Shown piece by piece: positions 19,992-29,218 of a stretch of 64,000 nucleotides of DNA. Both the position numbers and the translations under genes were made by a program. The notes under the pieces are model-generated. The model was not told where the DNA came from. It saw only the letters and a list, made by a program, of their open reading frames with translations, and did not search any database. The stretch comes from Arthrobacter pityocampae (GTDB lineage: Bacteria > Actinomycetota > Actinomycetes > Actinomycetales > Micrococcaceae), in contig NZ_PRKW01000003.1 in the NCBI RefSeq assembly GCF_002927275.1, positions 496,001 to 560,000 of the forward strand. The letters run 5' to 3'. Positions within the stretch are counted from its first letter, which is position 1. Each line of letters opens with the position of its first letter.

Positions 19992-22061
19992 ATGGGGACA
20001 GAGACAACCGACCGCTCCGTGGATCCTTCACGCCGGGGTGCCGGCCACGGCGGCCGCACCCTCCTGATCAGGGCCATCGTGCTCGTGACGGCGGTCCTCG
20101 GCCTGAACTACATCGTCTGGCGGTGGCTCTTCTCGATCAACTGGGACGCCTGGTGGATCGCGATCCCGCTGGTCCTGGCGGAGACGTACTCCCTGATCGA
20201 CTCCCTGCTGTTCGGCTTCACCGTGTGGAGGCTCAAGAGGCGGGAGCCCCCCGAGGCTCCTGCCGGCCTCACCGTGGACGTCTTCATCACCACCTACAAC
20301 GAACCACTCGACCTCGTCCTGACCACGGCGCGGGCCGCCAAGGCCATCCGGTACCCCCACCAGACCTGGATCCTCGACGACGGCAACCGCGCCGACGTGC
20401 GGGCGGCCGCGGAGGCGGAAGGCATCGGGTGGATCACCCGCTCGGGGGACTGGAAGGACATGCCGCGCCACGCCAAGGCCGGCAACCTGAACAACGCCCT
20501 CATGTCCACCGACGGCGAGTTCCTCCTCATCCTCGATGCGGACCAGATTCCGGACCCCCTCATCCTGGACCGGACCCTCGGATACTTCACCGATGAGAAG
20601 ATGGCCCTCGTCCAGACCCCCCAGGTCTTCGTCAACGTGCCGGACTCGGACCCCCTGGGAAGCCAGGCTCCGCTCTTCTACGGGCCCATCCAGCAGGGCA
20701 AGGACGGCTGGAACGCCGCCTTCTTCTGCGGCTCCAACGCCAACATCCGGCGGGAGGCCCTCATGCAGCTCGGGGTCACCCGCTACGTCACGGAGATCGA
20801 GCTCGCCCTGCACAAGGCGCTCAAGACCTCCGACAGGGTCATCGCCCGCGCCAAGAAGAACCTCGGCGCGGACAATCTGCGGGTCGCCGAGGCCCTGGAC
20901 CTCGTGGCGAAGGACCTCCGCCGCGTCCGCCGTCGCCTGCAGAAGGGCGAGGGCATCTCCGAGGTGACGTACGAATTCCAGCAGCGCGTCCTGGCGGTGA
21001 CGCGCGGCCTGGTCGCCGCGGACATCGCCGCGTTCCACGACGACCTCGCCTCCCTGTCCGACCTCGGCATCGAGGGCTTCGAGGACGGGCTGCAGGGCGC
21101 AGCGCCGAGCACCCCCGCCCTCGCCGTGGTCGACGACGCCGCCCTCGACCAGCTGGCCCAGCGTTCCTGGTCCCCGCTGGCGGCGATCGACGCCGTCCGC
21201 GTCCTGATCGAGTCGGTCAACGCCGAGCGCTCCGGTGAGGCGCAGGCCGTCATGCCGATGGCCACCATCTCAGTCACCGAGGACATGGCCACGTGCATGC
21301 GGCTGCACTCCCTGGGCTGGAAGTCCGCCTACCATCACGAGAAGCTCGCCGACGGCCTGGCGCCGGAGGACCTGAGCTCGATGCTGACCCAGCGCCTTCG
21401 CTGGGCGCAGGGGACCATCCAAGTCCTGTTCCGTGAGAACCCCTTCGCGCAGAAGGGCCTGACCCTCGCCCAGAAGCTCATGTACGGGGCGACGATGTGG
21501 AGCTATCTCTCCGGGTTCGCCGCCGTCATCTACATCGCGGCGCCCATCATCTACCTGATCTTCGGCATCCTCCCGGTGAGTTCGATCAGCACCGAGTTCT
21601 TCGTGCGGCTGATCCCGTTCCTGCTGGTCAACCAGCTGCTGTTCGTCGTCGTCGGGAAGGGCGTGAAGACCTGGCGCGGCCAGCAGTACTCCCTCGCCCT
21701 GTTCCCCGTCTGGATCCGGTCCATCACCTCGGCGTTCGGCAACGTCTACCTCGGCCGCGACCTGGACTTCGCGGTGACACCGAAGACCCTGCAGCAGGAC
21801 ACCGCGCTGCGCTGGGACCTCGTGAAGCCGCAGCTGTGGGCGATGGGCCTGCTGGCCGGAGCGGCGGTCGTCGGCGTCATCCGCATGGTCCTCGGCCAGG
21901 CGGACATCCTCGGGACGTCCGTCAACATCGTGTGGGTGATCTTCGACCTCGTGATCTTCAGCGTCATCATCGAGGCTGTCCGCTACCGCGGCTACGAGCA
22001 CTACCAGGCGGACATCGCCGCAGCGAAGGCACGGCAGGGCGCGACGGGCAGTCCGCGCTAG
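19992..22061 (+). CDS. Cellulose-synthase-like membrane GT2 with catalytic-domain insertion
   Basis: This is a 689-residue protein. Two N-terminal helices (~23-43, 53-78) lead to a GT-A domain with FITTYNE (98-104), DDGNR (129-133), DAD (182-184), FCGSN (245-249), TED (429-431) and QRLRW (467-471). Several C-terminal helices follow (~497-665). All processive beta-glycan synthase motifs are present. The odd feature is ~150 extra, largely helical and charged residues (~265-415) between FCGSN and TED, which are adjacent in ordinary BcsA-like enzymes. No PilZ domain is evident. The divergent GH16 gene suggests a beta-glucan product, possibly 1,3-linked. ATG 19992 has only a weak ribosome site. 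Confidence 0.85.
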   Translation: MGTETTDRSVDPSRRGAGHGGRTLLIRAIVLVTAVLGLNYIVWRWLFSINWDAWWIAIPLVLAETYSLIDSLLFGFTVWRLKRREPPEAPAGLTVDVFITTYNEPLDLVLTTARAAKAIRYPHQTWILDDGNRADVRAAAEAEGIGWITRSGDWKDMPRHAKAGNLNNALMSTDGEFLLILDADQIPDPLILDRTLGYFTDEKMALVQTPQVFVNVPDSDPLGSQAPLFYGPIQQGKDGWNAAFFCGSNANIRREALMQLGVTRYVTEIELALHKALKTSDRVIARAKKNLGADNLRVAEALDLVAKDLRRVRRRLQKGEGISEVTYEFQQRVLAVTRGLVAADIAAFHDDLASLSDLGIEGFEDGLQGAAPSTPALAVVDDAALDQLAQRSWSPLAAIDAVRVLIESVNAERSGEAQAVMPMATISVTEDMATCMRLHSLGWKSAYHHEKLADGLAPEDLSSMLTQRLRWAQGTIQVLFRENPFAQKGLTLAQKLMYGATMWSYLSGFAAVIYIAAPIIYLIFGILPVSSISTEFFVRLIPFLLVNQLLFVVVGKGVKTWRGQQYSLALFPVWIRSITSAFGNVYLGRDLDFAVTPKTLQQDTALRWDLVKPQLWAMGLLAGAAVVGVIRMVLGQADILGTSVNIVWVIFDLVIFSVIIEAVRYRGYEHYQADIAAAKARQGATGSPR

Positions 22062-22672
22062 GTCCCGCCCCGCCAGAGGCGCCGCCAGACGGAGCGCTTC
22101 GGTGGTACCGGTGGAGCGGCCGCCTCCGCCGCCCGACGCGCTGCGGCCCTGCGGTCGCGCCAGCGCTCCACCTCGGCGTCGACGTCGCGCAGTTTCGTGA
22201 TCACGGGCGGGCCGCCGAGGAGCTGGCGCCTGGCGTCCACCACCCGGTAGTTGAAGTCCTCGAGGACCTCCCGCACCTGGCGCTCGCTGTACTGGCGGTC
22301 GAGGCGCTCGTCGAGTTCGGCGTCCTCGGTGCGCAGCAGGATGGCGCGGGGGCCGAGGCCGGTGATGTTCTCGCGCTGGATCAGGCCCTTCACCCACCAG
22401 TCCGGGTCGTGGGCCTCCCCCAGCCCCGGAATCGGTTTGCCCGCGAGGGCGAGGTTGTCGAAGTCACCGCGTGCCACGGCGCGATCGACGATGAGGCGTG
22501 CACGCTTCCCCTCGTCCTCACCCCGGCGCAGCGGCGCCATCTCGCCGTCGGCCGGCGGTCCGTCGTCGTTCTGGCGTTCCAGTTCGGCCTTCGCGGCACC
22601 CTCGTCGCCCTGGACGGCGCGGTACTGGGCAGCCCGGCGCAGCCTCTCCTCGTGCTCCTGTGACCTGCCCAT
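22058..22672 (-). CDS. DUF1992 (DnaJ-homologue subfamily C member 28 conserved domain) protein
   Basis: This is a 204-residue soluble basic protein. The conserved DUF1992 core is ARGDFDNLALAGKPIPG with DPDWWVKGLIQRENITGLGP. A coiled-coil tail and an Arg-rich C terminus follow. The function of the family is unknown. Its TAG stop overlaps the TAG of the convergent GT2 gene (CTAG, 22058-22061). Confidence 0.88.
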   Translation of the reverse strand: MGRSQEHEERLRRAAQYRAVQGDEGAAKAELERQNDDGPPADGEMAPLRRGEDEGKRARLIVDRAVARGDFDNLALAGKPIPGLGEAHDPDWWVKGLIQRENITGLGPRAILLRTEDAELDERLDRQYSERQVREVLEDFNYRVVDARRQLLGGPPVITKLRDVDAEVERWRDRRAAARRAAEAAAPPVPPKRSVWRRLWRGGT

Positions 22673-22799
22673 GCCGATGCCCCCTTACTGTGCCGTCCCT
22701 TCAGTATTCCGATGCGCCGAATCGGCCCGCAACCGGTTTCCCTGTGGACGAACGGGCCACGGCGATGGCGTATACCCGGCGGGAGCGCGTGCACCCGGC

Positions 22800-22851
22800 G
22801 CGGCGGTGCAGACCCGGGGTAACTGCCCCACGGGTCTGCACACCCGCCGCG
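22800..22851. terminator. Long GC-rich hairpin after the alpha-glucoside operon
   Basis: GTGCAGACCCG (22806-22816) pairs perfectly with CGGGTCTGCAC (22831-22841). Outer GCGGCGG/CCGCCGC and inner GGGG/CCCC pairing extend it. It lies in the 248-bp gap between DUF1992 and GH13 and has no U-run. It is probably a bidirectional terminator or end-stabiliser. Confidence 0.55.
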
Positions 22852-22871
22852 GCGGCACCGGGGGGAACGAC

Positions 22872-22908
22872 GACGGCGGGCCACCCCGCAGAGGAGTGAC
22901 CCGCCGTC
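22872..22908 (-). terminator. Hairpin directly downstream of GH13
   Basis: GACGGCGGG (22872-22880) and CCCGCCGTC (22900-22908) form perfect 9-bp arms 13 bases past the GH13 stop. It is a likely terminator for the minus-strand operon. Confidence 0.55.
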
Positions 22909-22920
22909 GGCACGAAAAAC

Positions 22921-24660
22921 CTACGGGACGAGCCACACCGTCGTGTCGCCGGGCAGCTTGCCGTCCTCGAGCGGCGAACTGCTCAGCAGCACCGTGCCCT
23001 CGGGCAGGTCCACCGGCGCCGAGCCGAAGTTGGTCACGGAGTGCCAGCCACCCGGACGGGTGAAGTGCAGGACGTCGCTGGTAAGCTCGTCCACCCACTC
23101 GAAGTCCTCCTCGCCCTGCAGTTCACGCCGCAGCGCGAGCGCACGCCGGTAGAAGCTGAGGTGCGAGGCCTGATCGGCTTCCTGCGCCTCGACCGCGTAC
23201 TCGCCGAACCATGCCGGCTGCGGCAGGTGCGCGCCGCTGAAGCCGAAGCCGAAGGACTCGCCGTCCCGCGTCCACGGCAGCGGGACCCGGCAGCCGTCAC
23301 GGCCCACGTCGATGCCCCTGTTGCGGAAGAACGTGGGATCCTGCCGGTGCTCGTCGGGGATGTCCGCGACCTCGTGCAGGCCGAGCTCCTCACCCTGGTA
23401 CAGGTAGGCGGAGCCGGGCAGGGCGAGCATCAGCTGGGAGACGGCGCGGGCGCGCCGCTCGCCGAGTGCGCGGTCCAGCGCCGGCTCGGAGCCGCCGCTC
23501 AGGAGCCAGGCCGAGCCGTCCTGTCCGCCCCCGCCGCCCTGCCCGGCCCTGCCTTCCGTCGCGTCGGCGGGCGGCAGGCCGTAGCGCGTGGCATGCCGGA
23601 CGACGTCGTGGTTGGAGAAGACCCACGTCGACGAAGCCCCCGAGGAGGCCGCCTCGCCGAGGTTCTTGGTGATGATGTCGCGGAACTGGGCGGGGTTCCA
23701 GTCGGCCTTGAGGAGGTCGAAGTTGAAGGCCTGGCCGAGTCCCTCGGGGCTGGCGTAACGGGCGCGACGGTCGGCGTGGACCCACGCCTCAGCGACGGCG
23801 GTGCGCGGCGGGGTGTACTCGTTGAACACGGTGCGCCATTCCGCGAAGACCTCGTGGACCTCGTCGCGGTCCCAGAACGGGTGCTTGCCCTGGTTGTTGC
23901 CGTTCTCGGGTCCGAGTTCGGCCTTGGACGGCAGCGGCTCGGTCATGTCCTTGGTGAGGGCATGGGCCACGTCCACGCGGAAGCCGTCGACGCCGCGGTC
24001 GGACCAGAAGCGGAGCGTCTTCAGGAAATCGTCACGGACCTCGCGGTTGTCCCAGTTCAGGTCCGGCTGCTCGCGGGCGAAGAGGTGCATGTACCACTGG
24101 CCGTCGGCGGTGCGCTCCCAGGCCGGACCGCCGAACACGGAGTCCCAGTCCGACGGCGGCTCCGATCCGTCGGGGCCCTTGCCGTCGTGGAAGATGTAGC
24201 GGTTCCGGGCGGCGGACCCCTTGGGGGAGGCGAGCGCCTCCCTGAACCATTCGTGGCGGTCGGAGGTGTGATTCGGGACGATGTCCGCGACGAGCTTGAT
24301 GCCGGCCGCGTGCAGGGCGGCGACCATCTCGTCGAAGTCCTCGAGGGTGCCGAGCTTGGGATCGACGTCGCGGTAGTCGTCGACGTCGTACCCGCCGTCG
24401 GCGAGCGCCGACGGATAGAACGGGCTGAGCCAGACGGCGTCCACGCCGAGGGAATTGAGGTACGGGATGCGGGACGTGATGCCCTTCAGGTCGCCGATGC
24501 CGTCGCCGTTGGAATCGGCGAAGCTCCGGGGATAGATCTGGTAGACGGCGGCCTGGCGCCACCAGTGCGGATCCTGCATGCGCCCGGCAAGCGCCTCGGC
24601 GGACAGCTCGGTGGTGGCGTCGACGACGGAATCGACGTCGGGATTGACGGTGGAAGTCAC
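22921..24660 (-). CDS. GH13 alpha-glucosidase (oligo-1,6-glucosidase-like)
   Basis: This is a 579-residue cytoplasmic enzyme. Its GH13 regions are complete: YQIYPRSFADSNGDGIGDLKG at the N terminus, DIVPNHTS (region I), GFRVDVAHAL (nucleophile Asp), AVAEAWV (acid/base Glu) and VFSNHD (region IV). It starts at GTG with GAAAGGG 9 bases upstream. A Gly/Gln-rich insert (GRAGQGGGGGQDG) occurs after region IV. It is the last gene of an operon with a CUT1 importer, so it probably hydrolyses imported malto- or isomalto-oligosaccharides. Confidence 0.92.
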   Translation of the reverse strand: MTSTVNPDVDSVVDATTELSAEALAGRMQDPHWWRQAAVYQIYPRSFADSNGDGIGDLKGITSRIPYLNSLGVDAVWLSPFYPSALADGGYDVDDYRDVDPKLGTLEDFDEMVAALHAAGIKLVADIVPNHTSDRHEWFREALASPKGSAARNRYIFHDGKGPDGSEPPSDWDSVFGGPAWERTADGQWYMHLFAREQPDLNWDNREVRDDFLKTLRFWSDRGVDGFRVDVAHALTKDMTEPLPSKAELGPENGNNQGKHPFWDRDEVHEVFAEWRTVFNEYTPPRTAVAEAWVHADRRARYASPEGLGQAFNFDLLKADWNPAQFRDIITKNLGEAASSGASSTWVFSNHDVVRHATRYGLPPADATEGRAGQGGGGGQDGSAWLLSGGSEPALDRALGERRARAVSQLMLALPGSAYLYQGEELGLHEVADIPDEHRQDPTFFRNRGIDVGRDGCRVPLPWTRDGESFGFGFSGAHLPQPAWFGEYAVEAQEADQASHLSFYRRALALRRELQGEEDFEWVDELTSDVLHFTRPGGWHSVTNFGSAPVDLPEGTVLLSSSPLEDGKLPGDTTVWLVP

Positions 24661-24708
24661 GAAGGTGAGCCCTTTCGTTGGTCGGTCGGATGGGTTGCTT
24701 CGAAGGGG

Positions 24709-25608
24709 TTACTTCGACGATCCACGCATCACGCCGGAGATGACCCAGCGCTGCGCGAAGATGTACACGATCAACAACGGTGCCATCGCCATGAGGTAGG
24801 AGGCGAATGCCACCGGGTAGTTCGTATTGAACTGGCCCTGGAAGATGAATTGTGCGAGCGGAAGAGTCTGCGCCGACGGGTCGGAGAGGATGACCAGCGG
24901 CAGCATGAAGTCGTTCCAGGCCCAGAGGCAGGTGAGGATCCCGACGGTCGCGTTCATGGGGCCCAGCAGTGGGAAGATGATGCGCCAGAAGACCGTCCAC
25001 GTGGTGGCGCCGTCGGTCAGCGCGGCCTCCTCGAGTTCGAGCGGGATGGACCGGATGTAGGCGACGTAGACGAAGATGTTGAACGAGAGCCCGTACACCG
25101 TGTACAGCAGGATCAGTCCCAGCTGGTTGTCGAGCCCGAGAATGGCGGTCTGCTTCACCACGGGCAGCATGATGATCGGGAACGGAACGAACAGGGCGGC
25201 GATGAAGTAGAGGTACAGGCCCTTGAAGAACCGCCGGTGCAGGTTGCGGGCGATCGCGTAGGCGACCATCGAGTTGGTCAGGAGCGTCAGCAGCACCGCG
25301 CCCACCGTGACCAGTCCGGTGTTGAGCAGGGCCCGCGGGAAGCTCGTGAGCGTCCATGCCTCGGCGAAGTTCTGCCAGCGCGCCGAGGTCGGTAGACCGA
25401 AGCCCGTGCCACCGAGCTGGTCCGGCGTCTTGAGGGCGGTGACCACGGTGAGGTAGAGCGGAATCAGGATCGTGAACGCGCAGACCGCGACGAGCGCGGT
25501 CAGCCACCAGTTCACCTGGCGGCGGTCGGGCCGGTGGATCTGCTTGACGTCGTCCGGCCGGGGGTCGGCGAGCACGCGGCGGCCCGCGGATTGCGATGTG
25601 GCGGTCAT
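24709..25608 (-). CDS. CUT1 sugar ABC importer permease (MalG-like)
   Basis: This is a 299-residue protein with six membrane helices and the EAA loop LELEEAALTDGATTWTVFWRIIFPLL, which contacts the ATPase. Its ATG overlaps the preceding permease stop (TGATG). It completes the pore with the MalF-like partner. No ATPase is encoded here, so a shared MsiK-type ATPase elsewhere is expected. Confidence 0.92.
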   Translation of the reverse strand: MTATSQSAGRRVLADPRPDDVKQIHRPDRRQVNWWLTALVAVCAFTILIPLYLTVVTALKTPDQLGGTGFGLPTSARWQNFAEAWTLTSFPRALLNTGLVTVGAVLLTLLTNSMVAYAIARNLHRRFFKGLYLYFIAALFVPFPIIMLPVVKQTAILGLDNQLGLILLYTVYGLSFNIFVYVAYIRSIPLELEEAALTDGATTWTVFWRIIFPLLGPMNATVGILTCLWAWNDFMLPLVILSDPSAQTLPLAQFIFQGQFNTNYPVAFASYLMAMAPLLIVYIFAQRWVISGVMRGSSK

Positions 25609-26531
25609 CAGAACGAAGCCTCCCTGCGCTGCAGGATGCGCAGCTGGATGAATGAGATGGCGATGATCACGAACAGGTAGATCACGGCATTGGCGGTCTG
25701 GTAGCCGTACTCCCCGCCCTGGAAACCTCCCCGGTAGATCAGCACGGAGATCGACTCGGTCGAGGTACCCGGCCCGCCGGCCGTCAGCGAGATGATCTGG
25801 TCGAACACCTGCAGGAAGTTCTTCAGGCTCAGCACCATGTTGATGGTGAAGAACGCGCCGATCATCGGGAAGGTGATCGAGGTGAACTGCTTCCACGGGG
25901 TGGCGCCGTCGAGGGCAGCCGCCTCGTAGAGTTCCGTCGGGATGGTCTGCAGACCGGCGAGGTAGATGATGATGTTGAACGCCGCCGCCTGCCATACCGA
26001 CAGGATCACGACGCCGATCCACGCGGTGTCCGGGCTCGCAAGAATGCTCGTGGTCAGGGACGTGATGCCCAGGGCCTCGGCGATCGCGGGGACGGAGTTC
26101 GAGAACACGTAGTTGAAGACGTACCCGACGATCAGGATCGACAGGATGTTGGGGATGAAGAAGATCCCCCGGAACCCTGTCTTGAAGCGGATCCGGCCGT
26201 TGAGGGCGATCGCCACCGCGAGCGCGATGATGTTCACCGCGATCGTGGAGACGATCGCGAAGAGGAAGGTGAACCCGTAGGCGTTGTAGATGCGGTCGTC
26301 GCCGAACAGATTGACGTAGTTCTGCAGGCCCACGAAGGACCATTCGCCGTACCCCGCGTAGTTGGTCAGGCTGAAGAACATCCCAGTGAGCAGTGGCAGG
26401 GTGTGGAACACGGCGAACAGGGCCACCGCGGGCAGGACCATCAGGTAGAAGACCCGCGGCACCCGCCGATCCTGCCGCATCGCGGGAGGAGGCGTGCCCC
26501 GGCGTGCGGGGCGGCTCACATCGGTGCTCAT
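25608..26531 (-). CDS. CUT1 sugar ABC importer permease (MalF-like)
   Basis: This 307-residue protein has a basic N terminus (RRGTPPPAMRQDRRVPR), six membrane segments and the EAA loop TELYEAAALDGATPWKQFTSITFPMI. It starts one base after the solute-binding-protein stop (TGA-C-ATG). It is the partner of the downstream MalG-like permease for alpha-glucoside uptake. Confidence 0.92.
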   Translation of the reverse strand: MSTDVSRPARRGTPPPAMRQDRRVPRVFYLMVLPAVALFAVFHTLPLLTGMFFSLTNYAGYGEWSFVGLQNYVNLFGDDRIYNAYGFTFLFAIVSTIAVNIIALAVAIALNGRIRFKTGFRGIFFIPNILSILIVGYVFNYVFSNSVPAIAEALGITSLTTSILASPDTAWIGVVILSVWQAAAFNIIIYLAGLQTIPTELYEAAALDGATPWKQFTSITFPMIGAFFTINMVLSLKNFLQVFDQIISLTAGGPGTSTESISVLIYRGGFQGGEYGYQTANAVIYLFVIIAISFIQLRILQRREASF

Positions 26532-26532
26532 G

Positions 26533-27819
26533 TCAGTCCTTCTCGTTGGGGATGGTACGGGCGGCGATCTTGCTCCACTCGCGGTCCATGACGGACAGGA
26601 AGCCCTCCACCGACCCGCCGAGGGCCAGCTCCTGCAGGTACTGCGGCAGGGGCAGGCTCGCCGGCAGCTGGTGGTCGATGAACCCGATGATCCGGTTGTC
26701 GTCGAAGTACGGTGCGAGGCCGGCCAGGGCCGGATCGGTGGTCTCGGCACCGGTGGTGAGCGGCGAGAAGGCGCTCTGCTCCTGGGCGTACTGCTGCACC
26801 ACCTCCGGTGACATGAGGAACTCGACGAACCTCCTGGCCTCCTCGGGGTGCTCGGTGTCGCGTCCGACGGAAACGGCGACGTCGACGCCGGAGACGACGA
26901 CGGTGTCCTCCGGCGAGTTGGTGGCCGGGTAGGGGAAGGACCCGATGTTGGCGTCCGGGTTGGAGGCGCGAATCGCGGGGATGGCGTAGCTGCCCTGCAT
27001 GTACATCGCGGACTCCCCCGCGCCGAAGGCCGCGTTGCCCGCGTTGTAATCGCGGCTGGCGGCGCCGTCCTGCCCGAAGCTGTAGAGGGTCGTCAGCTTC
27101 TCCATGGCCTCCGGGTAGTCCTTCGAGAAGGACACCTCCCCTGCCGCCACGTCGGATCCCTCCGCACGGAGCCGGTCGAAGAAGTCCTCCGGCTGGAGGG
27201 CCCCGCCGAGGTTCACGAAGGCCGGGCTCACGGTCCAGCCGTCCTTGAGGGTGGTGTAGAACGGCGTGACGCCGGCGTCCTCGAAGGTCTGCGCCGCAGC
27301 CAGCAGTTCGTCCCAGGTGGTGGGGACCTCGACGCCGTACTGCGCGAAGAGGCCCCTGTTGTACAGGATGCCGCTCGCGTTGCTGGAGAACGGCACCGCG
27401 TTCACTTCGCCGGTGCTGCAGGAGCCGAGTTCACCGATGATGTCGCCGACGGCGGGCCGCACCTGCTCGACGACCGTCAGGTCGGAGAGGTCCGCGAACA
27501 CGCACGCCTCGGCGAGCTCGCCGTACCGCCCGTTGCCGTTGAGGGTCAGGACGTCCGGGGTCTTGTCCTTCACGAGCAGCGTCCGGATTGCGGTGTCAGC
27601 ATCGGGGACATGGTTCTGCACCACCCTGATGTCGGGATTCTCCGCCTCGAACCGGTCGATGATGCCGTTGAAGTTCGCTACCGCCTCCGGCTTGAACTGG
27701 AAGAAGTTCAGGGTGACGACGTCGTCCTGGGTAGCGCAGGCGGAGAGGACCAACGCCAGCGCTGTCCCTCCGACCAGGTATCGGACGGCTCGCGGCGCGC
27801 GGCCGGGGGGAAGCTTCAC
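26533..27819 (-). CDS. CUT1 sugar-binding lipoprotein
   Basis: This is a 428-residue protein. GTG 27819 is chosen because GAAGGAGA lies 7 bases upstream; longer readings lack a site. Signal peptide and lipobox VLSACA are followed by a family-1 extracellular binding-protein fold (TLNFFQFKPEAVANFNGIIDRFE, GILYNRGLFAQYGVEVPTTWDEL, and ESAMYMQGSYAIP). It delivers alpha-glucosides to the two permeases. The operon is preceded by a palindromic operator shared with the divergent ROK gene. Confidence 0.9.
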   Translation of the reverse strand: MKLPPGRAPRAVRYLVGGTALALVLSACATQDDVVTLNFFQFKPEAVANFNGIIDRFEAENPDIRVVQNHVPDADTAIRTLLVKDKTPDVLTLNGNGRYGELAEACVFADLSDLTVVEQVRPAVGDIIGELGSCSTGEVNAVPFSSNASGILYNRGLFAQYGVEVPTTWDELLAAAQTFEDAGVTPFYTTLKDGWTVSPAFVNLGGALQPEDFFDRLRAEGSDVAAGEVSFSKDYPEAMEKLTTLYSFGQDGAASRDYNAGNAAFGAGESAMYMQGSYAIPAIRASNPDANIGSFPYPATNSPEDTVVVSGVDVAVSVGRDTEHPEEARRFVEFLMSPEVVQQYAQEQSAFSPLTTGAETTDPALAGLAPYFDDNRIIGFIDHQLPASLPLPQYLQELALGGSVEGFLSVMDREWSKIAARTIPNEKD

Positions 27820-27882
27820 AACAGGCTCTCCTTCGTGCGGTGGTGATGCGAGGCCGATTGCGGACACGCACGAGCGACACGA

Positions 27883-27905
27883 GTTATTTTTACGGCAGAA
27901 ATAAC
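27883..27905. promoter_or_regulatory. Palindromic operator, probably for the ROK repressor
   Basis: GTTATTT (27883-27889) and AAATAAC (27899-27905) are perfect arms around 9 bases. Outer GACAC (27876-27880) and GTGTC (27910-27914) extend the dyad. AT-rich arms of this kind fit ROK/NagC-type operators. It sits ~65 bp upstream of the binding-protein gene and ~120 bp upstream of the ROK gene, in position to control both. Confidence 0.65.
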
Positions 27906-28023
27906 AATTGTGTCAACCGTCACCTATGGGAGCCTTCTAGCCACAAGGGACGGGCGGAGGAGCCCTCGAAGCGGCCCTTTACCTGTACTTTGGAAATAAG
28001 TAATCCCTCCGGAATGGACGCTC

Positions 28024-29163
28024 ATGGACGCGGTCACCTCGCTCGCCCCCTCCAGCCCCGCCCGAGCACTGGCGCGCGAGGTCCTCATCCGGGGCCCGAT
28101 CTCCCGCGGCGACCTCGCGTCACGGCTCGGCCTGTCGGTCGCCAGCCTGACCCGCCTGAGCAAGCCGCTCCTCGACGCCGGCGTGCTCCGCGAGTCCGAG
28201 GAGGCCGGCGTCGCATCGATCGGACGCCCCGTTCGCCCCCTCGAGATCAGCCCGGACGCGCACCGGTTCGTGGGCGTCAAACTCACCGGCGACACCGCGG
28301 CAGCGGTCGCCACGAACCTCAAGGCCGACGTCGCCGGGACCGGCGAGCGCGCCCTGCCGAGTCATGCCATCGAGGACGTGGTCGATGCCATCGTCGGTGC
28401 TGTGGCCGATCTCGGCGCGATCGACCAGTTCAGCGGTATCGGCATCAGCATCGGCGGCAGGGTCAACGCGGACTCCTCGGTGCTGCGGGCCCCGTTCCTC
28501 GGCTGGCGCGACGTCCCCCTCGCCGACCTCGTGCGGCAGCGCACCGGACTGCCCGTCGTCGTCGAGAACGACGTCGTCACCCTCACCATCGCGGAGCAGT
28601 GGTTCGGTGCCGGACGCGGCGAGAAGGACTTCGCCGTCCTCACGGTCGGCGCCGGCGTGGGCTACGGGCTCGTCATCAACGACGTCGTCATCGCCCCGCC
28701 GGACGCGGGGCTGGGCCTCGTGGGGCATTACCCGCTCGATCCGACCGGCCCCCGCTGCATGGACGGCCACCGCGGCTGCTCGTCCGCCGTTCTCACCATT
28801 CCGGCCATCTGCTCCCAGTTCGCCGCCTCCACCGGCGAGCAGCGCTCCTACGCGGAGATCCTGGCGCTCGCCGCCCGGGGGCATCCGGTGGCGCAGGGGG
28901 TGGTGGAGGCCGCCGGCACCGCCCTCGGCCTGCTGGTGTCCGCCGTCGCGAACCTGACGATGGTGGATCTCGTCATCCTCTCCGGCGAGGGCATGGACCT
29001 CGCCGACGTCGCCGGCCCGTCGCTGCACGCCGCGATCGACTACCACCGGGACCCGGAGGCCTCCCCCGTCCGGCTGAGCCGGCAGCCGACCGACTTCGCA
29101 CAGTGGGCGCGCGGAGCCGCCGCCGTCGTCATCCAGCGCACCATCCTGGGGACGCTCCGCTGA
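28024..29163 (+). CDS. ROK-family transcriptional repressor
   Basis: This is a 379-residue protein. The N-terminal winged HTH (ISRGDLASRLGLSVASLTRLSKPLLDAGVL) is followed by an ROK domain (VGVKLTGDT phosphate-loop-like, GIGISIGGRV, VVENDVVTLTIAEQWFG, LTVGAGVGYGLVIN). The zinc-motif region is present but altered (GHRGCSSAVLTIPAI; one Cys rather than the classic CxCGxxGC), so it is probably a regulator and not a kinase. It is divergent from the alpha-glucoside operon and most likely represses it. Confidence 0.9.
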   Translation: MDAVTSLAPSSPARALAREVLIRGPISRGDLASRLGLSVASLTRLSKPLLDAGVLRESEEAGVASIGRPVRPLEISPDAHRFVGVKLTGDTAAAVATNLKADVAGTGERALPSHAIEDVVDAIVGAVADLGAIDQFSGIGISIGGRVNADSSVLRAPFLGWRDVPLADLVRQRTGLPVVVENDVVTLTIAEQWFGAGRGEKDFAVLTVGAGVGYGLVINDVVIAPPDAGLGLVGHYPLDPTGPRCMDGHRGCSSAVLTIPAICSQFAASTGEQRSYAEILALAARGHPVAQGVVEAAGTALGLLVSAVANLTMVDLVILSGEGMDLADVAGPSLHAAIDYHRDPEASPVRLSRQPTDFAQWARGAAAVVIQRTILGTLR

Positions 29164-29218
29164 CGCGCTGCACACTCCGGCACGGAATTATCCAGCAGGC
29201 TGATGAATTGCACCCTGT

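Noticed and set aside
23041-25395. 784-codon plus-strand frame across GH13 and permease
   Set aside because: It crosses two well-supported minus-strand genes and encodes low-complexity sequence only.
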